Source of the DNA: Nissolia schottii | Taxonomy: Eukaryota > Streptophyta > Magnoliopsida > Fabales > Fabaceae | Direction of reading: 5' to 3' | NCBI GenBank assembly: GCA_003254905.1 | Contig: QANU01064415.1 | Coordinates: forward strand, 571,686 to 635,685 | Length of the DNA: 64,000 nt | Shown here: in pieces, positions 50,801 through 64,000 of the stretch | Layout of the letters: each line of letters starts with the position of its first letter | Numbering within the stretch: position 1 is the stretch's first letter | Notes under the pieces: generated by a model | Databases searched by the model: none | Told to the model about the DNA's origin: nothing | What the model saw: only the letters and a program-made list of their open reading frames with translations | Program-made: the position numbers and the translations under genes

Positions 50801-52284
50801 AGATGACGATATAAAAAATATTTACTTTAACAATGCACAAAAATTAATCTATAATAATAATAATATAAAAAGAAATTATCGTCAATTCGGCATTATAAAG
50901 GATTAGGTTAATGTATTATTAATGATTACCCACTTTATTTTTCACAAAAGAATGCGAAGTATTTTTTGGGTAGGTATTTGTAATATTCATTCATGTCTCC
51001 AAAGTGAGCAAAATCAATACATTGTATATTATTATTATTATTATTATTATTGGGTTGCAGGTGTGCGTTGTCAATAAAAATAAGAGATATGAAATTGTTG
51101 TGAGTAGGACAATTAAATAGAAAATGGAAAATAGTGATTAAAATAACAGATAAAAGTGAATAGTTTTTTCTTTAAAATAAATAAATTAGTTACAAAATGA
51201 TTAAAAAAATAGAAAAAATAATGGACATTAAAATATGGATCTCATTTTATTTATTGTATGTATAGATTAATATGATGATGAAACAAGGCGCATGATGACG
51301 ATAATGCCATAAAATCCAAGTAATGGATAATTTTTGTCATCTGTGTCAAGGCCACTCCTCCTTTCCCCTCTTTGTCTTATCTTTATTTCTACAGCATTAA
51401 AAAAAATTTAAAAAAAAAAAAAACCCTTCTCGTCTTATTAGTTTGTATAGCCTTGGCGGACAGAAACTCATGAGCAACCACGTCAAGAGTATATTAAAGG
51501 AAAACCAAAGAGCAATAGAAATAAAAAATAAAATAAAATAACTGATAACTATACAAACCATCACTCAGTTGTAACTTATTAACTGAAGAGTAATATTATT
51601 TATATAACTTTTGTGAGCATTTTTGAAGAGATCACACTATACGATGGGTCTATTTAACATAAAAAAATAAAAAATAAAAAACAATTGCTATAAGAAGATG
51701 AACAAACGTGCCGTATTATGCCTGAACAATATATTAATAACATATTATTTTATAATTAAAAAAAATAAACGGATTGCAATGAACTTTGTTTTACTTTTGA
51801 AAGGAACATTAGACTAAAAAAAATGCAGAAATAACGATGACAGGCATATCTTTTTTGGTTCTAGCAATGATTATGGACATTATGGTCCAGCTGCAAAATG
51901 AATGATTTTTCACTCTAATCATTATTAATTAACAAAGCCACCAAATGGAAAAGATGATGGCATGTATAATGATGTGTCATAAAACAGAGACACCACTGCT
52001 TAAATAGTGGATGGCATGGCACATATCCTCAAATGTTTGGCTTAGTTTGCGTTTTGACCTAACGAGGGGTATTTCAATAATAATATACTTAAAAAAATAT
52101 ATCAAAATCAAATAACCATGTAATTTGGTTTGGTTAAGTTGCTTAAACCTACCAGGTAGTTTTTAAGTTATTTCATATAAATGGATTACTCAATGTAATA
52201 TTTATTTATTTTTTAGATATTCTCTTTTCATCGTCTTTATGGTATTTTTATATTAATATTGTTTCAAGCAAATTGGATGGGTTC

Positions 52285-52760
52285 CAAGATGTTATTTGTA
52301 ACTCCGACCTTAAATTGGTTCAAAGAGCTTAGAGAAGGTGAGCACAACCGTGGTTGTTAGCCTTGGACAGCAGGAGAGGTATTCGCAAAAAACACTCTGA
52401 CGCCCAAGTCATGAGTTAAATATGAGGTCAAAGTAATCGATAGGGAAACCGTACCTCATTAAAAATGAAACTTATGCTTATACACTATGTAGTACCCGTA
52501 TTAGTTCTGGCCTTTAGGTAGCATTTATCATGTGTTTGAAACCGCTTAGGTAAGTTTTATTGAGCTAATTATTGAATAATATGTTCATAAAGGCCTAAGA
52601 ACGTTACCAATATTGTGTCGACGAGCATTTATTGCTTGGATAACTCTAAACTATTATGATTTTCAGTTTTTAGCTTGAGCCAACTGAGTTGTCGATATGT
52701 CAGATCTGACTCATCTCAAATTCATAGCATATAACCTGAATCCAAATTTAGTATGTAACA
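52285..52760. mobile_element. Fossil repeat, probable LTR-type fragment (copy 2)
   Basis: Diverged relative of 36205-36700. It begins TGTAACTCCGACC and ends near GTATGTAACA, with shared inner runs TTAGCCTTGG and CTCTGACGC. It reads as an old, broken solo LTR with no coding content. The retrotransposon family is not resolved. Confidence 0.45.
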
Positions 52761-53056
52761 AATATTAATAGTTATTATTAATAAAAATGCTCAAACATTT
52801 ATTTCCCATCCTCAAAATTTTCCTTAAAAAAAAAAAAAGAACAGGAACTATTACGATCTTACCAATTTGATGGTATTCAAAAAACACATTAAAGAAAGCT
52901 GATGATGTATCATAATGAAAGATGAGGGCATGCGAGTAGCAGCAATATTGGTGTTAGAAGAAGTGGAGGGTCGAATATTAATTCTTTCTCCACACTTCTC
53001 GGACATGGAGGACACAACCAATCACAACGGGATCACTTTGGGATAGTTTTTTTTTT

Positions 53057-53109
53057 NNNNNNNNNNNNNNNNNNNNNNNNNNNNNNNNNNNNNNNNNNNN
53101 NNNNNNNNN
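53057..53109. other. Assembly gap (53 N)
   Basis: Unknown bases after a poly-T run. The DNA on the two sides shows no continuity that I can judge. Confidence 0.99.
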
Positions 53110-53680
53110 GACTCAGGAACTAAGGTTATTTCCACTGAGAACCTACCGTTCTCATCCCCCACTGTTTTATGACTTCAGGTACCGAAGAGGATGAATCATA
53201 TTTTGAAGATGCGGAAGAGCCGCCAGATGAGCCATGAGCGGCTAAGAGCTAGATAGAGTGCTATGTTTTGCCAAGGGCTTACTGTGTAGCGTTCCAGTAG
53301 TCCTTGTATTTTGATGCTGTATATGCTGGATTATGTATTTGATGTTTTGATCTATGTACATATTATGTATACAGTGATATGACTTTGTATGGTGGACCCA
53401 CTGAATGGATATTATATATTCTATTCCTCATTATGTTATCCGTTTTGTTATTATATTGGTTTATTCCACACGCATGGCTCTATTTTATTATTAATGTAAT
53501 ACAAGTACAAGTTTAAAACGGATCCTTATTTTATGAGCAATGATTACTTTCAAAAGATAACTATGGACTAAGGTATTCCGACCGAGTAGACAACAACCTA
53601 GTGAGCTTTGTTTACTACGTACGGGTAAACAGTTAGCTAGGGTGTTTCACGACCCGACCCATGTTCACCCCTACTTGGAT
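53110..53680. other. Non-coding repeat-like fragment ending in a hAT-like terminus
   Basis: The block reads like the tail of a transposable element without an open frame. It ends GGGTGTTTCAC followed by CCCATGTTCACCCCTA, whose reverse complement TAGGGGTGAACATGGG resembles the ends of the hAT element at 15385-15935. The opposite end may lie in the gap. The identity is tentative. Confidence 0.3.
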
Positions 53681-54823
53681 CCAACAACTACCATTCTCTA
53701 CTACTCAACTAGTTAGGTTGATGCAATCCAAATCATCAACTCTAATGCCATATGTAAGATCGGAGAAGCAAAATAAAAATGTAAAATTATAATATGATTT
53801 AAGTCGTAGGATCATTTAATTTAAGTGATAATATTAAAGTTGGTTGACCTCTTCATATTCATAAGAATCTCACCAACATTAACCACTTGTATTCACAATT
53901 AACCTCAATTAAATTAGGTTAAAACATATTAATAAACATGTTAAGAGACGCCACTAAAATTGAGCTTGGCCTTACACATAAGAGAGAACCAACCCAACCA
54001 TACCCTAAAATTTTAATAAGAAGAGATTATGTTAGAGGCTGCCATGCAGGTCTCATAGTGGACTTTATTCATATTTTGTTGAGCAGGAAATTTATCTCCA
54101 AGTAAATATGGTGAAACACTAAAAAATATAATAAATATGGATTATACTCTCTCACTTTTTTTTATACTGCATTTTAAATGTAATTATTATTGTGTCAAGT
54201 AATAAATGGAATATAACCACACAAATTTTCTTGTTCTGAAGCATTTAAAGATTTCTCAATTTGGACATGCAATTAATCTTACAGCCCATTCAAATACATG
54301 ATTCTTTTCACCACCAAAAAACTATAATTTTTTTTTTCTTTTCAAATCTATCACCACCGTGGTTAATTGCAACGCTTTGGAAGAGGAATATGATGACAAT
54401 GGCTAGAAATCGTTGCATCGACAGTGGCTGAATCGTGGAGCCACGTGACCAATCGTGCTGGTTTCTAATTCAAACAGATCGTGCTGGATATAACTGTATA
54501 TTTGAGATCACGCCGTTTCTAAAATAATAATGTAGAGAGTCTCCATCCAATTATATTGACATTTCCCCATTAATTATACGCATTTTTTTGGGCATGCACG
54601 TCCCATGTCTACAAGGCATTTTATATAATACTTCTAAATTATAACGACATCAATTTTTCTGTACTTAATTTTTGGTACGCCACATTTTGCCCCTTTATTT
54701 ATTATTTATAATTTTTGGTACAATGACATTCATTCATACATACTATACTATACTATAAAAACGAACTTTATTCCTCTGCTGAGAATGAAGGCATGGAATG
54801 AAAGTGGCAGATTGAGATTGTGA

Positions 54824-58615
<3,792 letters not shown>

Positions 58616-59840
58616 TTTTTATGCCCCAAACATTGCGTTTACATTTACTACTCTTATTATATATATATATATGGTAGTGCCAAGCCAACCAGTGAAATTG
58701 CTATGAGATCATGTGATCCCCCTTGGAAATGTCGGAAATGTACACACTGAGAGTTAGGCCTTAGCCACAAAAAAGAAGCCCACTATGGTAAGATTGTGGT
58801 GACCACAATAGGCACTACTAGATGGTGCATGCCACTTTTCCTATATCAAAATGGCTATTTTTTGTACTATTGATCAATTTGATCCTTTTTTTGTTAGTCA
58901 TGGATGGTGGTGGTACCTTATCCTGATTTAAAAGTCAATGCACCTATGGATTGATTCTTTGATTATGTGTGCAGCAGCACTAACTAAGCCTCTGATTAAG
59001 ATTGATTGCTGCCTTCAAAGTTGTTCAGTTCAGTTCAGAACCAAGTATTAGGAACCCCTGATGAAACCATGACTTGTAGAAGGCAGCACTACTCGATCTG
59101 AGAGATATAATTAGAATCATCAATCAACATCTTAAGCAGTGCGTGTAAATTCCCAACATAAAAAATAGGCAAGAAACTTTCAATTTTATGGTTGCCCAAT
59201 TCATTGAATAGTCTCTATAATAAGTTTGGCATGCATTAAGCAAATTTGGAATCACAATTTTTTTTTGGATGTCTATGTTATGCCATCACATGTTGAACGC
59301 AGAAATTATTTAGATTGGTGTGGGGGGGGGGGTTTCAACCATGAATGAGCCTGCTACACATACATCAAAAAATATACATCATCCATACACTCTATACTTA
59401 TATAAATAAAGTTTGCGTTTTAATGCATGTGATGTTTGTGCACTTAATTAAGTATAATTGAGAATATCATCTATAAGTTTGTAATGTTTGTGCACTCATG
59501 AGAATAAAGTTTGTGCACTATTAATGGTGTATGTACGGGTGTATAAAATTAGGTGTACATATATCATTTTTTATGAGCATATATAGGTTGTCAAATTAAG
59601 ATTTTATGTAAGATAAAAAAACAAGATAAAAACATAAAACGTAAAATTATAAATCATGAGATAGTTTGATTCAAATGATAATAATAGAAACAGGTAACCT
59701 CTTCAAACTCATAAAATTATAAAATTTTAAGATTAAAATTGAGATTTTGATACACATATTAGTCAACCCATAGGGCCAGTCCCAACCCACAGGACAATAA
59801 TCCTTTAGAGGTGGCATCTCTCATTTTAGATGCGAGACAT
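58616..59840. other. Spacer between divergent carboxypeptidase and CLP1 genes
   Basis: Promoter-side DNA of both genes. It contains TATATA at 58651-58672 and a GTTTGTGCAC-rich repeat at about 59340-59570. No gene was found. Confidence 0.5.
59340..59570. repeat. GTTTGTGCAC-rich repeat fragment
   Basis: GTTTGTGCACT or close variants occur at least three times, with ATGTTTGTGCAC and AAAGTTTGTGCAC flanks. The same wording is used in the array inside transketolase A intron 1. It is probably a short relic of the same element family. Confidence 0.5.
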
Positions 59841-59848
59841 ATCATAGC

Positions 59849-60008
59849 GGCCCAGTCTAGCTCCTCATGTCCTGTATTGGGCCAAACCCATACCGAATTG
59901 GGCCTCAGCCCACTAACACCCAAATAAGTCCTTCTTCCAAACTCGCTCCCCTCTTCCGGTTACTCATCAGTCATCACCTCCTCCGTCCTCCGCTTACTCA
60001 AACCCTAA
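59849..60008 (+). promoter_or_regulatory. CLP1 promoter: four site II elements and a telo-box
   Basis: TGGGCY-type sites lie at 59849-59854 (as GGCCCA), 59878-59883, 59899-59904 and 59907-59912 (as AGCCCA). A telo-box, AAACCCTAA, lies at 60000-60008. This pairing is known from plant ribosomal-protein and cell-growth genes, where TCP factors bind site II. A CTCC tract follows at about 60025-60046. The ATG is at 60242. Confidence 0.6.
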
Positions 60009-60241
60009 GCCCTCTCATTCTCCTTCCTCCCTCCCTCCCTCCCTCCGCCACCATCATCTCGGCTTCCCGATTACGGCGTTATAATTTCTCCTCGTTGCCG
60101 TGGACACGAGCCAAGCAGCTTTCAGAAGACGCCTGCAACCACCATCAATGCTGGCGTCAGGGCCAGGCATGCCGACATAGAAGCTCTGGAGGACTAAGCT
60201 GAGCCGAGCAGTTCATTGATTGATTGATTGTGAAAACTGAA

Positions 60242-63200
60242 ATGGCGTATGGAGGTGGTGGTGGTGGTGCAGCGAGCTCAGCAATTAAGCAGGTTAAATT
60301 GGAGAGGGAAAGCGAGCTCCGAATTGAGGTTGGCAACGATGCCCCTCTTCGCCTTCGTCTCCTCAACGGAACTGCTGAGATTTACGGCACCGAGCTTCCC
60401 CCTGAAATTTGGCTCAATTTCCCTCCCAGGCTCAAGTTCGCTGTAATTTAACTTTCTCATCACTTTATTCACATTGATTCTATTCTACTAGATCATAAGC
60501 AGTGCATATTTATTGATTCTATTCTATTCTATTTTTATCAGGTATTTACATGGTATGGTGCAACCATTGAAATGGATGGCACTACTGAAACTGATTATAC
60601 TGCAGATGAGGTGAGCATATATCTACCGTGTTCTTTCTCCCAATTACGTTCTAATTTGGTACATTGACTCATGGAGTTTGCAACTTCTTTTTTGAGTTTG
60701 ATTGTAGACACCAATGGTGAGTTATGTAAATGTGCATGCTGTACTAGACGGGAGAAGAGGTCGTGCTAAAGCTTCACCCTCTGATGATTCTGAATCTTCT
60801 CAGGTAACTTGGTGTCCAGTGTGTTTTGTTTTCTCTGAATTGGAGGATTTTACCCTCCACATGGAAAATAAATGTTGAAAACTGCAGAAATGTTTGGGCT
60901 CCGGAAATGTGAATTTAACAACAGACTTGGTTATTCAGGGCCCTAGGGTGATTGTTGTAGGACCTACTGATTCTGGAAAGAGTACCTTGTCAAGGATGCT
61001 TCTTAGTTGGGCAGCTAAACAAGGTTGGAAGCCTACCTTTGTTGACTTGGATATTGGCCAGGGTTCCATAACAGTTCCCGGATGCATTGCGGCTACTCCA
61101 ATTGAACTGCCCATTGATCCTGTGGAAGGAATTCCTCTTGAAATACCTCTTGTTTACTTTTATGGGCACACAAATCCAAGGTAAACTAATGCAGGATTTT
61201 CATTCACATTTTCAGGGATAACATGGCAAAACCATATATTCTTTCATTAATTTGAAGTTTTAAAAATTTTCGATAAACATGAAGGAAATGAAAAGCCAAT
61301 CAAAACAAATCGTTTGATTTTACAGCAACAATGTAGAATTGTATAAAGTACTTGTCAAGGAGCTTGCGGGGATGCTGGAGAGACAATTTGCTGGAAATGC
61401 TGAATCTCGAGCTGCAGGCATGGTGATAAATACTATGGGATGGATAGAAGGAGTAGGCTATGATGTAATTGACCTTTGAACTGGACATTATTCTTAAATT
61501 CAACACTATTGAAATATGGATTGCACTGCTAATTCTGATTAATAAAATCTTGATTGTAGTGTTTTCTCTTTCTCTCTCATTTTTTTCTTTGGATATTTTC
61601 TTGCAGTTGCTCTTGCACGCAATCCGCACACTTAAGGCCAATGTTGTCCTAGTTTTGGGTCAGGTAGAAACCTTATCTATACTCAATATGCATAATTGCG
61701 TCTTAGTTGTGCATTGAAAGCCAGTTCTGGTGATTATTGTCCCCAAGTTAATTTTTGTTTTTAAATATCATATTTTGCTTATACATCGTTGTAGATTCAT
61801 GCCTTCATTTCTGACATTTCTTGAAATAAAAGATTCTTGTTTTCTGAGATGGATTGGTATTGGGGATACAGAGCTGGATGTTATGCCTTGTATGAAAGTT
61901 CAATGATTCATTCACACATTCCCTTTGATATCATATATAGGAAAAACTGTACAGCATGCTCAAAGAAGTTCTGAAGGGTGAGCCCAAAGTAGATGTAGTG
62001 AAACTTCAGAGGTCGGGTGGAGTTGTATCTAGGAATGTGAAAGTCCGCCAGCAGGCCAGAAGTTATAGGATAAGGGTAAAATACCTGTCTGCTTTTGGAT
62101 CTCTTCTGCATGTGTTAGCATATCTTGACCTTTTCCTTTTTTTTTTTCCTCATTTGATAAGATTTCAATTTAAACTATGTGAATCTGTTACCTGTAGGCA
62201 TCCATGATGCTGAACTAATTATTTTTTTAAGTTTTAGCATAAGGGGGGAGCATTATTCTTTGGCCTCAATCTATCCTGCACCGCATATCCTGATTAGCCA
62301 AATAGTTCAATGATAGAGGAATTAATTTATTGATTTTTTTGTGCTAAAAAAAAAATCAGACAGAATGTTTGTGGTTGAGTATCAGTGGCACTAAGTGTGG
62401 CTTGAGTATTTCCAAATAACTGTGAAAAAACAATTGTGAACTTGAGTGAATACAGAATTTTACACTTTTTTTAACTGCTTGATTAGAGTGATCTAGTGAA
62501 TGTTTGAACAGCTTGTGAAGTAGATATCTTATTAAACATAAATATTCAAATTACATGAAATTTGCTCCTCATGACCCCTTAGCCACTGTTTAAGAGCACT
62601 CTGGTAGGACTGTGTTAGTTAGGAGTGAGTTAGGTTTAGTTACTTTGTGTAGTTTATATAAATAAGGAGAGGTAGGGATTAGAAATTGTCTTTATCATTT
62701 GTGACTAGTCTTTGGACTTTGGAGAGATTGTGGAGCTCTCACTCTTCCACTACTTGTAGTTAGTTTCTAGGGTTCTTTTCACATTGCCACAGAATCCCAA
62801 TTCAATCATAGTTATTTGTTCTTCAATATCCCTCTTTGAATTCCAGTCCTAACATTCAAATACAATAATTGTGTGCAATGTAAAACTGCATTGCCTGAAT
62901 AGTTTCACCTTTACCTTCTTAATCCCCATGCCCCCTTCTCCTCGTTGAACATTTTTGTCATCATGGAATCATCCTGCCAGTTCAACTGTGTTTCTAATGA
63001 AAGCTGTTGCTATCTAATTCTGATGCAGGAATACTTCTATGGCCTTGCTAATGACCTTTCTCCGCATTCTAATATTGCAAATTTTAGTGACTTGTTTGTC
63101 TATCGGGTTGGTGGTGGGCCACAGGCCCCACGCTCAGCCTTGCCAATTGGAGCAGAACCTGCTGCTGATCCAACAAGAGTCGTTCCTGTGAATATAAACC

Positions 63201-63807
63201 GTGATTTGCTCCACACAGTCCTTGCTGTCTCATTTGCCAAGGAACCTGATGAGATAATTTCAAGGTGACTATAATATTTGGGTGGTTTTTTATCCAATGA
63301 AAATATTTTGGATGGTTAAATTTTTATATTTCAAATGTTAGTGATTCTTTGATAGAGCCCCATGGTGGTGGTTGTGGACATTAGTAACCTCCACCTGGTG
63401 AATCAGACTTTGTAAAGTCACATATCTTAGTTTCCTCCTGCGTCTGATATCTTTTTGTGTGCATCATTGATGGTCATTATCCTTGTTTGAAAGGAGGAAA
63501 AGTATTGAGAACTAAAAATGCTCTCTACTTCTTTCTAATCGTTACATGAAGTATACCTCTAATTGCACTCACCTCTTTTTTGGTGCAGCAACACTGCTGG
63601 TTTTATCTATGTTACAGATATTGATATTCAGAGGTTTGTCTAGTTAGATTTCTTTATTCATTTCATTCTTACTGTTGATGAAGAATGGTTGCTTTTCTAA
63701 CTTGATTCCTACATTGCAGAAAGAAGATAACTTACCTCGCACCATCTGCTGGAGAACTTCCGAGCAAGTATTTGATAATGGGAACCTTGACATGGCTTGA
63801 AACATAG
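60242..63807 (+). CDS. CLP1: CLP1, polynucleotide 5'-hydroxyl-kinase / pre-mRNA cleavage factor subunit
   Basis: CLP1 is a nuclear subunit of cleavage factor II in mRNA 3'-end formation; some homologues phosphorylate RNA 5' ends. Ten exons, 60242-60442, 60542-60610, 60708-60803, 60939-61180, 61326-61464, 61607-61663, 61941-62075, 63029-63264, 63589-63633 and 63720-63807, join in phase to 435 residues, the size of plant CLPS proteins. Visible features are VKLERESELRIEV near the start, FTWYGATIEMDG, the Walker A loop GPTDSGKST at about 130-138, FVDLDIGQGSI, AAGMVINTMGWIEG, and the C-terminal KKITYLAPSAGELP. The start ATG heads MAYGGGGGG as in plant homologues. Exon 4 begins at GGCCCT (60939), giving SSQGPRVIVVGP without a spacer. 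Confidence 0.95.
62613..62854. mobile_element. Possible small solo-LTR fossil in CLP1 intron 7
   Basis: A 242-bp block starts TGTTAG and ends CTAACA, and carries TATATAAATAAGGAG as a promoter-like core, the outline of a short Copia-type LTR. No internal region is attached and no clear target duplication is seen. It is an old, broken relic if real. Confidence 0.35.
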
Positions 63808-64000
63808 CTAATGAACATTTTTGTAACAGATGATCTCAGTTTTTTTTTACTTTTTTTGTTTTTAGTCTTGGTTTTTCAATTTCATGATGGGTATATATAC
63901 TAGATGTGACTTCGGACCATATATACTAAATGTAATTTACGACCATGTTATGTTTGAGGGGTGTTTGATCTGAACTTCCCCTTTGCCGTGAATTGTTCAA

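Larger units (their letters stand above)
47848..54823. other. Upstream region of coiled-coil gene and long AT-rich spacer
   Basis: About 47848-49300 is likely 5' UTR, leader intron(s) and promoter of the coiled-coil gene on the minus strand; leader exons could not be fixed. The remainder is very AT-rich, with an AATA microsatellite near 49060-49091, a fossil repeat at 52285-52760, an assembly gap, and a non-coding fragment after the gap. No gene was found. Confidence 0.45.

Overview
This is a window of plant nuclear DNA. It is a dicot and probably a legume, judged from AT-rich intergenic DNA, short GT-AG introns, plastid transit peptides and plant families such as trichome-birefringence-like proteins and type II serine carboxypeptidases; the species cannot be fixed from sequence alone. 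There are two assembly gaps (32392-32699 and 53057-53109).

Layout: 853-1481 (+) last two exons of formate-tetrahydrofolate ligase, cut by the left edge; 2567-5286 (-) an unrecognised two-exon gene model; 7893-10719 (+) a trichome-birefringence-like polysaccharide O-acetyltransferase; 11276-17103 (-) a decayed transketolase copy; 17710-21175 (-) an intact plastid transketolase; 28349-32177 (+) mitochondrial heme O synthase COX10; 33814-34869 (-) a small basic protein of unknown function; 40330-43679 (+) a nitrilase-superfamily amidase of the deaminated-glutathione type; 44565-47847 (-) a 950-residue coiled-coil protein; 54824-58615 (-) a serine carboxypeptidase-like protein; 60242-63807 (+) the RNA 5'-kinase / cleavage factor CLP1. 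All complete models were assembled exon by exon and their splice phases agree.

The genes are unrelated housekeeping and cell-wall genes and do not form a pathway cluster. The one structural event linking neighbours is a tandem duplication of about 6.4 kb. It starts in the 3' UTR of the acetyltransferase gene and ends at the transketolase start codon. The left copy therefore lost its promoter and has decayed: a frame-shifting insertion in exon 1, an in-frame stop in exon 3, a lost splice acceptor before exon 6, and changed conserved residues. Its first intron took in about 2.5 kb of repeat DNA, itself hit by a 551-bp hAT-type element with a perfect 8-bp target duplication.

The spacers hold several DNA-transposon relics whose ends can be read: a 169-bp MITE at 3756-3924, an 843-bp foldback at 22972-23814 and the hAT element at 15385-15935. 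They also hold a recurring repeat rich in GTTTGTGCAC, faint LTR fossils, microsatellites and short tandem duplications. No CRISPR, operon, rRNA, tRNA or clearly new biological system was found. The most informative points are the promoter-severing duplication, the likely alternative start in the amidase gene, the TCP-site plus telo-box promoter of CLP1, and two unrecognised genes.
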